Source: Rhodalgimonas zhirmunskyi
GTDB taxonomy: Bacteria > Pseudomonadota > Alphaproteobacteria > Rhodobacterales > Rhodobacteraceae
Reading direction: 5' to 3'
Length of the DNA: 64,000 nucleotides
Assembly (NCBI GenBank): GCA_030848925.1
Contig: JANFFA010000006.1
Location: forward strand, 87,623-151,622
How positions within the stretch are numbered: the first letter of the stretch is position 1; each line of letters begins with the position of its first letter. Shown here in pieces: positions 53,112 to 63,003 of the stretch. A model generated the notes under the pieces. The model was given only the letters and a program-made list of their open reading frames with translations, had not been told where the DNA came from and searched no databases. The translations under genes and the position numbers were made by a program.

Positions 53112-55354
53112 TAGCCTGCTTTCACGGCCGCGCGGATTTTCGGCGGCGACATCGGCAGGGAGGTCAGACGCACGCCAGCCCCGCGTGAGACCGAGTTCGC
53201 AATCGCCGCGAGTGGCGGCACGATCGAGGTTTCGCCCACACCGCGCACGCCGTAGGGGTGGCCCGGGTTGGGAATTTCAAGGATCACCGGCTCGATCATC
53301 GGCAAATCAGAGGCGACGGGAATGCGATAGTCGAGGAACCCGGCGTTGAGCAGGCGACCGTCTTCGTCATGGATATATTCCTCGTTCAGCGCCCAGCCGA
53401 TGCCTTGCGCGGCGCCGCCCTGGAACTGGCCCTCGACGTAGTCGGGGTGGATCGCCTTGCCCGCGTCTTGGAACACGGTGTAACGCAGCACTTTGACAGC
53501 GCCGGTTTCGGGATCAACTTCGGTATCGACCATATGGGTGGCGAAGCTGACGCCCGCGCCCTCGGCATTGGCCTCGCAGTGGCCCGCGATGGGGCCGCCG
53601 GTGTTGGCGGCGATGGCGGCGATCTCTTTGATCGACATTGGGGGAAACTTGCCAGCGTTCGGGCCGGCGGGCACGGCTGCGCCATCGACCCAGTCGACCG
53701 CCTCGGGCTCGATCCCCCATTTCATTGCGGCGCGGGTCTTCATGATCTCGATCGCGTGGCGCGCGGCTTTGATCGTGGCGAGGCCCACCGCGAAGGTCAC
53801 GCGGGAGCCGTCGGTCACGTCGTTGAGACCGAGTGAGCCGGTGTCTGAGATGACGCAGCGGACCTGATCGAGCGGGATGCCCAGTTCTTCCGCCGCCATC
53901 ATCGACATCGACGCGCGCGAGCCGCCGATATCGGGATTGCCTTCCGACAAGGATACGGTGCCGTCTGGATTGACCATCAGGTTGACGGATGTGTTGCCGC
54001 CGAAGTTGAACCAGAAGCCGCAGGCGACGCCGCGGCCCTGATTTTCACCCAAGGGCGCGGTCCAGTGTGGATGCTCTTGTGCGGCCTTCAGCGTCGCCTC
54101 GAGCCCGATGGCGGGGTAGGTGGGGCCATAGGCCGATTTCGTGCCTTCGCGCGCAGCATTCTTGAGCCGGGTTTCCAGTGGATCGAGGTCGAGCTTTTGG
54201 CAAAGCTCATCGATCACCGATTCCACGGCATAGGCCGCCATGGGAGACCCGGGCGCGCGATAGGCCGCGGCCTTGGGCCGGTTGGTCATCACCTCAAGGC
54301 CCTCGGTGCGGACGTGTTCCAGATCATAGGGCGCGAAGCCGCACATCGCGGAAAGGAACGCGGTGGCCCCCGGATAGGCACCCGATTGCAGGCGGAAGGT
54401 GCCGGTGGCGGCGGTGATCTTGCCGTCCTTGGTCATGCCGATCTTGATGTCGGTCGAGGACGACGAGGTCGGACCGGTGGCGCGGAACACCTCGTCCCGG
54501 GTCAGCACCAGCTTCACCGGCTTGCCGGATTTCATCGACAGCATCAGCGCGACCGGCTCCATCCAGATATGGGTTTTGCCGCCGAAACCGCCGCCAATTT
54601 CGGATGCGGTGACGCGCAGCTTGCCCGCCTCGAGCCCGAGGATTTCGGCGCAGGTGTCACGCACCATGTAGTGGCCTTGGGTGCAGACGAACAAATCGCC
54701 CTGTCCGTCGGCACCCATCTGGGCGAGGCAGGCGTTCGGCTCGATATATCCCTGATGTGTGGCGGCGGTGGTGAAGTGCCGCTCAATCACCAGATCGGCC
54801 TTTTTGAAGCCTTCTTCCGGGTCGCCGTGGCCATATTGCGAGCGGGAGGTGACGTTTTCGGAAAGCCCTTCGGGCACGGTCTCGTCCTGCCGTGCGGCAT
54901 GAATTACCGGCGCGTCGGGTTTCATTGCGAGATCGACATCAACGACATGCGGCAGCACTTCGTACTCGACCTTGATCGCATCGAGCGCGGCGTAAGCCAG
55001 CGATTTCGAAGAGGCGGCGACGGCGGCGACGGCGTGGCCATCATAAAGCGCCTTTTCGCCGGCCATAGAGTTGTCGAGGATATCGGCCATGCCGGGATCA
55101 AGATCCAGCTTGGGGAAATCGGCGCGGGTGATGACGGCTTTCACGCCTTTCATCGCCTCGGCTTCCGAGGTGTCGATCGACTTGATCCGTGCGTGGGCGT
55201 GGGGGCTGCGCAAGATCGCGCCCCAGAGCATGCCGGGCGCGGTCATGTCGGCGCCGTAGCGCGCCTTGCCGGTGACTTTGTCGATGCCGTCGGGGCGGAT
55301 GGGCCGGGTGCCGACGATATTGAATGCGCGGGATTGATACTCGTCTTTAGGCAT
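53111..55354 (-). CDS. Molybdenum hydroxylase large subunit (xanthine dehydrogenase/CoxL family)
   Basis: A 747-residue molybdopterin-binding subunit of the xanthine oxidase family, which hydroxylates a carbon centre using water. Features include GTRPIRPDGIDKVTGKARYGADM, ILRSPHAHARIKSID, GGGFGGKTHIWMEPVALML (MoCo region), and the proposed active-site glutamate in GVRGVGETSIVPPLAAIANSV near the end. The loop for substrate choice reads AAYRAPGSPMAAYAVES, not the AYxCSFR motif of true CO dehydrogenase, so CO oxidation is unlikely. It is encoded after FAD and FeS subunits, overlapping the latter by one base, and before a MoaD-like gene. The substrate is unknown. Confidence 0.9.
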   Translation of the reverse strand: MPKDEYQSRAFNIVGTRPIRPDGIDKVTGKARYGADMTAPGMLWGAILRSPHAHARIKSIDTSEAEAMKGVKAVITRADFPKLDLDPGMADILDNSMAGEKALYDGHAVAAVAASSKSLAYAALDAIKVEYEVLPHVVDVDLAMKPDAPVIHAARQDETVPEGLSENVTSRSQYGHGDPEEGFKKADLVIERHFTTAATHQGYIEPNACLAQMGADGQGDLFVCTQGHYMVRDTCAEILGLEAGKLRVTASEIGGGFGGKTHIWMEPVALMLSMKSGKPVKLVLTRDEVFRATGPTSSSSTDIKIGMTKDGKITAATGTFRLQSGAYPGATAFLSAMCGFAPYDLEHVRTEGLEVMTNRPKAAAYRAPGSPMAAYAVESVIDELCQKLDLDPLETRLKNAAREGTKSAYGPTYPAIGLEATLKAAQEHPHWTAPLGENQGRGVACGFWFNFGGNTSVNLMVNPDGTVSLSEGNPDIGGSRASMSMMAAEELGIPLDQVRCVISDTGSLGLNDVTDGSRVTFAVGLATIKAARHAIEIMKTRAAMKWGIEPEAVDWVDGAAVPAGPNAGKFPPMSIKEIAAIAANTGGPIAGHCEANAEGAGVSFATHMVDTEVDPETGAVKVLRYTVFQDAGKAIHPDYVEGQFQGGAAQGIGWALNEEYIHDEDGRLLNAGFLDYRIPVASDLPMIEPVILEIPNPGHPYGVRGVGETSIVPPLAAIANSVSRGAGVRLTSLPMSPPKIRAAVKAG

Positions 55355-55833
55355 CAGGCGGCCCCCCTCAGGTCGGCGGCGGTCTCCATGACCGCGCGGA
55401 TGATCTTGTCATAGCCGGTGCAACGGCAGAGATTCCCGGCCAGCCAGTAGCGCACCTCTTCCTCGGTTGGGTCGGGGTTGCGTTCGAGCAGATTCTTGGC
55501 GGCCACAAGGATGCCGGGGGTGCAGACCCCGCATTGCAGCGCCGCCATTTCGAGGAACTTCTGCTGTAGCGGGTGCAGTTTGTCGCCCTCGGCCATGCCT
55601 TCGATGGTTTCGACGCTGCGGCCTTCGGCCTCGGGCGCGAGGACGAGGCAGGAACAGACGAGGCGACCATCGAGGATCACCGAACAGGCACCGCAATCGC
55701 CCGAGCCGCAGCCCTCTTTCGAGCCGGTCATGTCGAGATCGTCGCGCAGCACGTCAAGAAGCGTCTGCTGCGGTTCGCAGAGGAAATCGGTTTCCTCGCC
55801 GTTGATGGTGGTGGTGACGTGAATACGGCTCAT
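55354..55833 (-). CDS. Molybdenum hydroxylase [2Fe-2S] subunit
   Basis: A 159-residue CoxS/XdhA-type iron-sulfur subunit carrying two [2Fe-2S] clusters that pass electrons from the molybdenum site to FAD. The N-terminal plant-type cluster has GSKEGCGSGDCGACSVILDGRLVCSC. The C-terminal cluster has CGVCTPGILVAAK and GNLCRCTGYDKII. Length matches the family. Its start overlaps the FAD subunit gene by 4 bases and its stop overlaps the large subunit start by one base, so the three are made together. Confidence 0.95.
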   Translation of the reverse strand: MSRIHVTTTINGEETDFLCEPQQTLLDVLRDDLDMTGSKEGCGSGDCGACSVILDGRLVCSCLVLAPEAEGRSVETIEGMAEGDKLHPLQQKFLEMAALQCGVCTPGILVAAKNLLERNPDPTEEEVRYWLAGNLCRCTGYDKIIRAVMETAADLRGAA

Positions 55834-56693
55834 GCTGTGTCTCCCTTGGCGCGGGTGAGGGCGATTTTCGCGGCGCGCTTGGCCAGAACGCCGATGACCT
55901 CGCGGCGAAACTCGGCGGTGCCGCGCTTGTCGGAAATGGGGGTGGCGGCGGCGCTGGCGTCCTGTGACAGGGCGTCGAGTGCGGCGTCGTCACCGGTGGT
56001 GCCGATGAGGGTTTGCGCGGCCTCGTCGGCGACGATCACCTTGGGGCCGACGGCGCCGAGGGCGATGCGCGCGGTTTCGATCTTGCCCGCACCGTCAAGC
56101 GACAGGGCGATGCCGACGCCTGCGACGGCGATGTCCATCTCGGTGCGCGGGGTGAAGCGCAGGTAGGCGCTGCCTTGGCGCGCGGCGGGCGCGGGCAGAA
56201 GGATGGAGGCGACGAACTCGCCCGGCTTCAGCGCGGTCTTGCCCGGGCCGGTGGGGATATCCTCGACCGGTAAATCGCGGGTGCCGGTCGGCCCGGCGAT
56301 GCGCGCCACGGCCCCGGCGGCGACAAGGCAGGGCACGCTGTCGGCGGCCGGGCCCGCGTTGCAGAGATTTCCCGCGACGGTGCAGCGGCCCTGAATCTGG
56401 GTCGAGCCGATCAGGTCGGCCCCTTCACAGACGCCGGGCCATGCGGATTTGAGCGCGGCATGTTCGTTCATCTGGGCCGAGGGCACGGCCGCGCCGATGC
56501 GCCAGCCGCCGCTTTCTTCGGTGATCTCGCGCAGTTCGGGAATGCGCTTGAGGTCGACGATGGCGCTTGGCGCGATCTGGCGCGCGCGCAGCCGCACGAG
56601 AAGATCGGTGCCGCCCGCCAAGGGGCGGGCTTCGGCGTCAGCGGCGAGAAGGGCCGCGGCCTCTTCGATGGTTTCAGGGGAGGAAAAGATCAT
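55830..56693 (-). CDS. Molybdenum hydroxylase FAD-binding subunit
   Basis: A 287-residue CoxM/XdhB-like FAD subunit. It shows the ARPLAGGTDLLVRLR FAD-binding motif, PELREITEESGGWRIGAAVP, and the IGSTQIQGRCTVAGNLCNAGPAADSVP segment that contacts the isoalloxazine ring and typifies the family. The C-terminal CO_deh_flav_C domain covers about 170-280. It is the first gene of the FAD-FeS-Mo-MoaD operon, and starts about 120 bases after a family A repeat that lies upstream. The electron acceptor is not indicated. Confidence 0.93.
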   Translation of the reverse strand: MIFSSPETIEEAAALLAADAEARPLAGGTDLLVRLRARQIAPSAIVDLKRIPELREITEESGGWRIGAAVPSAQMNEHAALKSAWPGVCEGADLIGSTQIQGRCTVAGNLCNAGPAADSVPCLVAAGAVARIAGPTGTRDLPVEDIPTGPGKTALKPGEFVASILLPAPAARQGSAYLRFTPRTEMDIAVAGVGIALSLDGAGKIETARIALGAVGPKVIVADEAAQTLIGTTGDDAALDALSQDASAAATPISDKRGTAEFRREVIGVLAKRAAKIALTRAKGDTA

Positions 56694-56810
56694 GGCAAGG
56701 CCTTTCGGACGTTGGGGCCAGGTAAGCTGAAGCGAGACTGAGCCTTTCGCGCGGGGAGTTCAAGGGGTGTCCTCTGTTGAACTGAGTTGGGACGCGCACG
56801 GCGGCGTCGG

Positions 56811-56910
56811 GATGCCTCTGGCGGGAGTATTTCTGCAAAAATGAAAGGCAAAGCCGATCCCCTGCTTCATCTGACTGGAAGTATCCCGGGGGGTCTGGGG
56901 GGCTGGCCCG
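56811..56910 (+). repeat. Family A and family B repeats in tandem
   Basis: Bases 56811-56846 match the reverse complement of 2979-3014 with five mismatches. Bases 56865-56910 are a family B copy: CTTCATCTGACTGGAAGTAT, then CCCGGGGGG and a G-rich tract, close to the copy ending at 33532. The 236-base gap between the FAD subunit and the class III aminotransferase contains no gene. Confidence 0.65.
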
Positions 56911-56929
56911 CTCCGGGGTGAGCAAGGGA

Positions 56930-58300
56930 TTACAGGCCGAGGCTATCCGAGACTTCGCCGATGCTGTCGCGCAGGATGGCGCCGATGTCGGTGATCATCG
57001 CCTCGTCCATGATTAGGGTGGGCGAGAGGATCAGGATATTGCCCAAGGCGCGGGCGATAAGGCCGCGTTGTTGTGCCGCCTGTGCCACCGCGCCGCCGAT
57101 ATTGGCGTCGGGGGCGAATTCTTCTCGGGTGGCTTTGTCCTTCACGAATTCGATGCCCATCATGAAATGCGAGCCGCGCACTTCGCCGACCATGGCCATG
57201 TCGCCAAGGCCGCGCAGGGTGTTTTCGAACAGCTTGCCGGTGGTCTGGACCCGGGCGGGGATGCCTTCGTTTTCGAGGATCGCGATGTTCGCGAGGCCGG
57301 CGGCGGCCGCGGCGGGGTGGCCGGAATAGGTCATGCCGTGCAGGAACATGGCTTCGGGGCGCGAGATCACCTCGTGAATCTCGGACGAGATGATGGTGGC
57401 TGAGAGCGGTTGGTAGCCCGAGGTCAGGCCCTTGGCCGTGGTGATGATGTCGGGGGTGTAGTCGAACGCATCCTTGCTGGCGAACATATGGCCAAGGCGG
57501 CCCCATGCGGTGACCACCTCGTCGGCGACATAGGCGATGTCGTGCTGTGCCGTGATTTCGCGCATGCGCTTGTGATAGCCCGGCGGCGCGGTGATGACGC
57601 CGCCTGCGCCTTGGATCGGTTCGGCGAAGAAGGCGCAGATGTTGTCGGCGCCGATCCGGTGGATCGTGTCGAGCATGTCCTGTTCGAGCAGTTTGAGGAA
57701 CTCTTCATCCGAAAGCTCGGGTGCTTCGCGGTATTTATGCGGCGCGCGCAGGTGCGTCACCAGCCCTTCGACCGCGCCCCAGCCATCGGAGTAGGCGGGG
57801 GTGGTCAGCGCCATCGCCATGTGGGTTGAGCCGTGATAGGCGCCCATACGGGAGAGTATCTTTTTCTTCTGCGGCTTGCCACGCAGGTTGTTGTAGTGGT
57901 GCAGGATGCGCACCGCGGTATCGTTGGCGACCGAGCCGGAGTTGCCGAAATAGACATGGTTCAATTGCCCCGGCGCGAGGGAGGCCACTTTTTCGGCCAG
58001 CGCGGCGGCGGCGGGGTGGGTGAAGTTGTAGAAGGTCGAGTAGTAGTCGAGCGTTTTCAGTTGCTGGGTGATGGCGTCGATGATCTCGGGGCGGCCATGG
58101 CCGACGTTGACGCACCAGAGCCCGCCGATGCCGTCGATCAACTCGTTGCCTTCGCTGTCTTTCACCATCGCGCCCGAGGCCTCGACGATGGCGGTGCGCG
58201 CGCCGTCCTGTTTCAGGGCGTGAAGATTGGCAAAGCTCTGGATCAGGTGGGTGTCGGAGGTCAGCACCGCATCGGTGCCGGTGGGGATGTCGAGTGTCAT
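56930..58300 (-). CDS. Class III aminotransferase, putrescine/amine:pyruvate type
   Basis: A 456-residue PLP enzyme of the SpuC/omega-transaminase type, moving an amino group from a diamine or omega-amino acid to pyruvate or similar. Features include IDGIGGLWCVNVGHGRPEII, VYFGNSGSVANDTAVRILHHYNN, MGAYHGSTHMAM, YVADEVVTAWGRLGHMFAS, and the Schiff-base lysine in TTAKGLTSGYQPLSA. It overlaps the nitrilase gene by 4 bases and is the last gene of the potABC-F transport operon, so its substrate is probably taken up by that transporter. Assignment to putrescine is inferred from transporter type. Confidence 0.92.
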   Translation of the reverse strand: MTLDIPTGTDAVLTSDTHLIQSFANLHALKQDGARTAIVEASGAMVKDSEGNELIDGIGGLWCVNVGHGRPEIIDAITQQLKTLDYYSTFYNFTHPAAAALAEKVASLAPGQLNHVYFGNSGSVANDTAVRILHHYNNLRGKPQKKKILSRMGAYHGSTHMAMALTTPAYSDGWGAVEGLVTHLRAPHKYREAPELSDEEFLKLLEQDMLDTIHRIGADNICAFFAEPIQGAGGVITAPPGYHKRMREITAQHDIAYVADEVVTAWGRLGHMFASKDAFDYTPDIITTAKGLTSGYQPLSATIISSEIHEVISRPEAMFLHGMTYSGHPAAAAAGLANIAILENEGIPARVQTTGKLFENTLRGLGDMAMVGEVRGSHFMMGIEFVKDKATREEFAPDANIGGAVAQAAQQRGLIARALGNILILSPTLIMDEAMITDIGAILRDSIGEVSDSLGL

Positions 58301-59064
58301 TGCGGGGTCTCCCTGTAATCGATGAGTTGTGTCGACAGGCGCGACGGGTCGACGGGGTGCGCGGTGTCGGTGATCAGCATGGTTTCGGTGGTGTGAGCGG
58401 AGGCCAGCGCCGCGCCATCGGGGGCGGAGATGAGGGAGTGTCCGCCGAAGGCAAGACCCTGTTCGCTGCCGCAGTAATTGGCGTAGGCGACGGTCATGGC
58501 GTATTCGCTGGCGCGGGCGGGGATGATGTGGCGCGAGACGTGTTCGAACCCGGCGGGGTTGGCTGTGGGCACGAGTAGAAGTTCGACACCGCGTTCGGCG
58601 AGTGCGCGGACATGGTGGGCGAATTCCACGTCATAGCAGATGAGCAGCGCGCATGTGCGGCCCTCGAAGTTGAAGGTGGCGTAGCTGTTACCGAAGGCGA
58701 AGCTCTTTTGCTCCATCGGGCCGTAAAGCTGGATCTTGCGGTAATGGGCCAGTGTTGCGCCATCCGGGCCGAAGGCGGTGGCGGCATTATAGCAGGTGTC
58801 GCCGTCACGCTCGGCCCAGCCGAGGGTGAGGCCGATGTGATGGCGCGCGGCGAGCGAGGCGGCCTTGAGCATCCAGTCGCCGCCCTGTGGTTGGGCGAGG
58901 GTCTGGTGCAGGTCGGGGCGGTTGTAGCCGGGAAGGTAGAGTTCGGGAAACACCGCCATGCGCGCGCCTGCCAGTGCCGCGGCGGCTAGCATCGTGTCGA
59001 GACGGGCCAGCGCGGCCTCAATATCGCCGTCGGTGGGGCTTGTCTGACAAAGGGCGAGTTTCAT
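58297..59064 (-). CDS. Carbon-nitrogen hydrolase (nitrilase superfamily)
   Basis: A 255-residue amidase-type enzyme of the nitrilase superfamily. The Glu-Lys-Cys triad is visible: glutamate 41 in VFPELYLPGY, lysine 110 in HYRKIQLYG and cysteine 143 in LLICYDVEF. The overall pattern resembles omega-amidase or N-carbamoyl-type amidases rather than true nitrilases. It sits between the binding-protein gene and the class III aminotransferase of an amine transport operon, so it may act on an amide or gamma-glutamyl- or carbamoyl-type derivative of the amine. The exact bond cleaved cannot be told. Confidence 0.88.
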   Translation of the reverse strand: MKLALCQTSPTDGDIEAALARLDTMLAAAALAGARMAVFPELYLPGYNRPDLHQTLAQPQGGDWMLKAASLAARHHIGLTLGWAERDGDTCYNAATAFGPDGATLAHYRKIQLYGPMEQKSFAFGNSYATFNFEGRTCALLICYDVEFAHHVRALAERGVELLLVPTANPAGFEHVSRHIIPARASEYAMTVAYANYCGSEQGLAFGGHSLISAPDGAALASAHTTETMLITDTAHPVDPSRLSTQLIDYRETPQ

Positions 59065-59088
59065 GGGCTGCTTCCTTGGGAAAAGGGA

Positions 59089-59114
59089 CCGCCCCGGAGA
59101 TATCCCCGGGGCGG
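59089..59114 (-). terminator. Intercistronic hairpin after the binding-protein gene
   Basis: A perfect 9-bp stem: CCGCCCCGG (59089-59097) with CCGGGGCGG (59106-59114). On the minus strand a CCCTTTT tract follows. It separates the solute-binding protein gene from the nitrilase gene and may limit readthrough, so the binding protein is made in excess. Confidence 0.65.
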
Positions 59115-59120
59115 GTGGCG

Positions 59121-60155
59121 TTACTTTTTCAGGTTGGTCCAGATGGTGTCGTAGACCTTTTGCACCTCTTCCGGGCAGGCCTGCACGAAGGCGGTCTTGC
59201 CACCGGACGGCGGGTTCAGTTCGGGTGCGGATTTCACCGCCTCGTCAAGGAAGGGTTCGACCCCTTTTACGCCTGCGGTGTATTGCGCGTAGTTGGTGAC
59301 GGCGGCGGCGTTCTCGGGCTCGAGCAGGAAGTTCATGAACTTGATCGCGTTGTCGCGGTTGGGCGCGTCTTTCAGCAGAACGACGTTGTCCATCCAGACG
59401 ATGTAGCCCTCTTTCGGGAAGGCGTATTCGATGTTGGCGCCTTCCTCGCGGGCCTTGGCCGAGAAGCCGTTCCAGATCATGCCGGCGGCGGCATCGCCGG
59501 AGACCAGCACGTCCTTGGCCACGTCGGAGCCGAACGAGGCCCAGTCGGGCTTGGCCGTCTGGACCAGTTCATTGAGCGCCTTGAGCTGGTCGCGATCCGA
59601 GGTGCATTGCGGAATGCCGAGATACATCGACGCCAGCGTTAGGGTTTCGCCCGAGGTGTCGAGCACGTTGATCTTGCCCTTGAGCTCTTCTGGCGGGTTG
59701 AAGATCATGCCGAGGGTCTGGATATCACCCGGATACACATCGCGGTTGACGGCGAAGGAGGTGGAGCCCCACTGATAGGGGATGGAGCTTTTGCGGCCCG
59801 GATCGAAGGTCACGTCGACCCATTCCTGCTGGATATTGCCGAAGTTCGACATTTCGGAGGGGTCGAACGTGTCGAGCATGCCTTCCTTGCCCATGATCTC
59901 GACCATGTAATCGCCGGGCACGGCGAGGTCGTATTGGCCCAACTTCCCGGCCTTGAGCGCGGCGAGGAGGGCTTCGTTGCTGTCGTAGGTGTCCATCGTC
60001 ACCTCGACATCGTATTCGGCAGCGAATTTATCGAGCACCTCTTGCGGGATGTATTCGAACCAGTGGTAGAGCGAGAGTTTGCCTTCGGCACTGGCCATGG
60101 TCGCGAGAAGCGACAGGGCAAGGGCAGAGGCGCCGGTTTTCAGCATGTTTTTCAT
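59121..60155 (-). CDS. potF: Spermidine/putrescine-type ABC transporter substrate-binding protein
   Basis: A 344-residue periplasmic binding protein of the PotD/PotF family. A signal peptide ([23 protein letters not shown]) is followed by [46 protein letters not shown], the family N-terminal pattern. Later the [14 protein letters not shown] and [31 protein letters not shown] segments occur, typical of PotF-like proteins. Start 60155 was chosen because it begins the signal peptide and overlaps the permease stop by 4 bases. It is the fourth gene of the potA-B-C-F operon. The symbol is by family; the ligand could be another polyamine. Confidence 0.9.
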   Translation of the reverse strand: MKNMLKTGASALALSLLATMASAEGKLSLYHWFEYIPQEVLDKFAAEYDVEVTMDTYDSNEALLAALKAGKLGQYDLAVPGDYMVEIMGKEGMLDTFDPSEMSNFGNIQQEWVDVTFDPGRKSSIPYQWGSTSFAVNRDVYPGDIQTLGMIFNPPEELKGKINVLDTSGETLTLASMYLGIPQCTSDRDQLKALNELVQTAKPDWASFGSDVAKDVLVSGDAAAGMIWNGFSAKAREEGANIEYAFPKEGYIVWMDNVVLLKDAPNRDNAIKFMNFLLEPENAAAVTNYAQYTAGVKGVEPFLDEAVKSAPELNPPSGGKTAFVQACPEEVQKVYDTIWTNLKK

Positions 60156-60982
60156 GTGGTTTCTCCTGTTGGGGTCTTGGTTTTCTGGCCTATGCGGCCG
60201 GCGAAATAGGAAAGCGTGACGAAGAGGATCGAGACGCCCAGAAGCAGCGTGGAAATCGCCATGATGTTGGGTTTGATGCCCTGTTTCACCGCGCCGAAGA
60301 TGGCGGTGGGCAGAGTTTCGATGCCCGCGCCCTTGACGAAGTTGGTGATGATGAAATCGTCGAGCGAGATGATGAAGGCCAAGAGGAAGCCCGACAGGAT
60401 GCCCGGCGCCATGAGCGGCAGGAGGATGAGGCGGAACGCCTCCCATCTTGTGGCATAGAGGTCTTGGGCGGCCTGTTCGTAAACCTCTTCCACGCCTTCC
60501 ATCCGGGCGGCGATGGGCAGGTAGGCGAAGGGGATGCAGAACACGATATGGGCGATCAGGATCGTGGCGTAGCCGGTTGTGAAACCGATGGCCGAGAAGA
60601 AGATCAGCGTGGCCACGGCGGTGACGATTTCGGGCACCATGAGGGGCAGGTTGATCAGGGCGAAACTGGCCCCCTTGCCGCGAAAGTGCCCGGCGCGCAG
60701 CATGGCCGTGGCGGACATGGTGGCGATGGTCGTGGCGGCAATGGCCGCGGCTGTCGCGATGGCGAGCGAGTTGATCGCGGCCTGCTTGAACTTGTCGGCC
60801 TCGGGGCCCCAGAAGACATCGCCATACCAGCGCAGCGAGGTGCCGCCCCAGATGGTGATGGATTGGCTGTCGTTGAAGGAATAGATCATCACGATGACGA
60901 GCGGCGCATAGAGCAGGAACAGGCACAGCAGCGTCAGAGCAAAGAAGCCGGGAAAGCGCTTGAGATCGGGTTTCGCGGCCAT
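60152..60982 (-). CDS. potI: Polyamine-type ABC transporter permease
   Basis: A 276-residue inner-membrane permease with six helices, of the PotC/PotI type. The N-terminal helix is [31 protein letters not shown]; the cytoplasmic EAA loop occurs as [31 protein letters not shown], which docks on the ATPase. The last helix is near [20 protein letters not shown]. It overlaps both neighbours (PotB-type by one base, binding protein by four). It pairs with the adjacent permease to form the transport path. Confidence 0.92.
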   Translation of the reverse strand: MAAKPDLKRFPGFFALTLLCLFLLYAPLVIVMIYSFNDSQSITIWGGTSLRWYGDVFWGPEADKFKQAAINSLAIATAAAIAATTIATMSATAMLRAGHFRGKGASFALINLPLMVPEIVTAVATLIFFSAIGFTTGYATILIAHIVFCIPFAYLPIAARMEGVEEVYEQAAQDLYATRWEAFRLILLPLMAPGILSGFLLAFIISLDDFIITNFVKGAGIETLPTAIFGAVKQGIKPNIMAISTLLLGVSILFVTLSYFAGRIGQKTKTPTGETT

Positions 60983-61911
60983 CAGCTTGCCCCCTTTGCG
61001 TGGGCGCGGCCTTGGGCGCGGGCGTAGAAGATGAGCACGATCAGCACCATCGAGAGCAGGATCATCGAAGCCGCCGCGCCGAAGGGCCAGTTGCCGGCGT
61101 TGCCCTTGAATTGCTCTTCGATCAGGCTGCCGATCATGAAATTCTTGGCCCCGCCCAGAAGGTCGGGCGCGAGGAAGGCGCCGAGCGAGGGCACGAAGAC
61201 AAGGATGCAGCCCGCGATGATGCCCGGTTTCACCACCGGAAGGATGATGTGGCGCAAGGTGATCCAGCGCGAGGCATAGAGATCGGCCGCCGCCTCGGAG
61301 AGGGAGAAGTTGTAACGCTCTACGGCGGCATAGATCGGCAGCACCATGAACGGCAGGTAGGAGTAGAACAGGCCCAGTTGCACGGCGGTGTTGGTGTTGA
61401 TGATGTGGATCGGGTCAGAAATCAGCCCGGCGTCGAGCAGCCATTGGTTGAGCGGACCGTTGTCGCGGATCAGGAACTTCATCGAGATGGTACGGATTAG
61501 CAGGTTCACCCAGTAGGGCACGGTGATGAGAAACAGCCAGATCGTGCGGCTGCTTGCGGGGCGCGTGGCGATGAACCACGCGGTCGGAAAGCCGATCAGC
61601 AAGCACATCAGCGTGGCCAGCCCGGCCTGCCAGATCGAGCGCCAGAAGATCAGGATATAGGTCCATTCGATCTTGGGCTGCTCATCGCCAAACAGGCCGC
61701 GATCAAAGAAGAACTGGTCATAGGCGGCGAGCGTCGGCTCCCAGATCACGCCGCCGCGAAATTCCTTGGTGAGGAAGGAATAGACCAGCATGATCCCGAT
61801 CGGCAGGACGAGGAAGAAGCCGATAATCACCCATGCCGGGAGCATCAGTGGCAGGCCGAGGCCAGCGTATGTGCGCCCACCTGCGGTTGGTTTCTGACCC
61901 AGCCCAGCCAT
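60982..61911 (-). CDS. potH: Polyamine-type ABC transporter permease
   Basis: A 309-residue inner-membrane permease of the PotB/PotH type. Helices include [32 protein letters not shown] and [61 protein letters not shown], the latter containing the EAA-type loop. The end holds [23 protein letters not shown]. One-base overlaps with the ATPase gene upstream and the second permease gene downstream indicate tight coupling. Confidence 0.92.
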   Translation of the reverse strand: MAGLGQKPTAGGRTYAGLGLPLMLPAWVIIGFFLVLPIGIMLVYSFLTKEFRGGVIWEPTLAAYDQFFFDRGLFGDEQPKIEWTYILIFWRSIWQAGLATLMCLLIGFPTAWFIATRPASSRTIWLFLITVPYWVNLLIRTISMKFLIRDNGPLNQWLLDAGLISDPIHIINTNTAVQLGLFYSYLPFMVLPIYAAVERYNFSLSEAAADLYASRWITLRHIILPVVKPGIIAGCILVFVPSLGAFLAPDLLGGAKNFMIGSLIEEQFKGNAGNWPFGAAASMILLSMVLIVLIFYARAQGRAHAKGAS

Positions 61912-62993
61912 CAGTCGATCAGCAGGCGCGCGGCGCCTTCCTCGAAATCGAGGCCCACCTGCGCGCCTTGGGCGGGGATATGGGCGGATTGGGAATTCTG
62001 AACGCGGGCCTTGACCATTTCGCCATCGGACAGCGCCACATCGATATGCATGTCGGTGCCGAGGTAGATCAGGCGTTGCACATGGCCTGTGATCAGCGCC
62101 TTTTCCGGCGCGGTGAGCGAGACCCGCTCGGGGCGGACCGAAAGATGCCCGTGGCCTTGGTGCGCGCCCTGCGCGGCGGGGCAGGTGAAGGCCGCACCAC
62201 CCGGCAGGGTGCAGGCGGCCATGCCATTGCTGACGCCGGTGACGGCCACGTCGATCAGGTTGGTTTCGCCAATGAAATCCGCGACGAACTTGTTGTTCGG
62301 CTCTTCGTAGATGTCGCGCGCCGGGCCGACCTGCTGCACCCGGCCATCCGAGATCACGGCGATGCGGTCGGACATGGTGAGCGCTTCTTCTTGATCGTGG
62401 GTGACGAAGATGAAGGTGATGCCGGTGTCCTGCTGAAGTTGCTGAAGCTCCAGCCGAACAGCTTGACGGAGTTTCAGATCGAGCGCCGAGAGCGGCTCGT
62501 CGAGCAGGAGCACCTTGGGGTTGGGCGCAAGGGCACGGGCGAGGGCGACGCGCTGTTGCTGACCACCCGAAAGCTGTGCCGGGAGGCGGTCTGCGAAAGG
62601 CAGGAGTTGCACCAGGTCGAGCACCTCGCGGGCGCGGCCGCGGGCGTCCATCTCGGAATACCCCAGACGCTGGAGGCCGAACATCACGTTGCGCTGCACG
62701 TTCATGTGGGGAAACAGCGCGTATTGCTGGAAGACGGTGTTCACGGGGCGCTTGTTGGGCGGGTCATTGGCGATGTCGTCGCCGTAAAGGCGGATCGCGC
62801 CTTCGCTGATGTCCTCGAACCCGGCGATGCAGCGCAGCAGGGTTGTCTTGCCGCAGCCCGACGGGCCGAGCAGCGTGAAGAATTCGTTATCCGCGATGGT
62901 AAGCGACACGTCATTGAGTGCGGTGAAGCTGCCATAGCGTTTCACGACGCGGTCGATTTCGATCGCCGGGTTGATGGTTTGGTCTTCTGCCAA
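61911..62993 (-). CDS. potA: Polyamine-type ABC transporter ATP-binding protein
   Basis: A 360-residue ATPase that drives uptake. The Walker A motif is LLGPSGCGKTTLLRCIAG, the Q-loop is VFQQYALFPHM, the signature is LSGGQQQRVALARALA, and Walker B is VLLLDEPLSALDLKLRQ with the H-loop in VTHDQEEALTMSDR. A C-terminal TOBE domain (about 245-355) matches PotA/PotG. It is the first gene of the operon, and its promoter region carries the strong inverted repeats at 63004-63074. It is divergent from a LuxR-type regulator. Confidence 0.95.
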   Translation of the reverse strand: MAEDQTINPAIEIDRVVKRYGSFTALNDVSLTIADNEFFTLLGPSGCGKTTLLRCIAGFEDISEGAIRLYGDDIANDPPNKRPVNTVFQQYALFPHMNVQRNVMFGLQRLGYSEMDARGRAREVLDLVQLLPFADRLPAQLSGGQQQRVALARALAPNPKVLLLDEPLSALDLKLRQAVRLELQQLQQDTGITFIFVTHDQEEALTMSDRIAVISDGRVQQVGPARDIYEEPNNKFVADFIGETNLIDVAVTGVSNGMAACTLPGGAAFTCPAAQGAHQGHGHLSVRPERVSLTAPEKALITGHVQRLIYLGTDMHIDVALSDGEMVKARVQNSQSAHIPAQGAQVGLDFEEGAARLLID

Positions 62994-63003
62994 GTTACGC
63001 CCC

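Noticed and set aside
53111..55354. Carbon monoxide dehydrogenase as the identity of the molybdenum enzyme.
   Set aside because: The large subunit lacks the AYxCSFR active-site motif of form I CO dehydrogenase; only the general family is supported.
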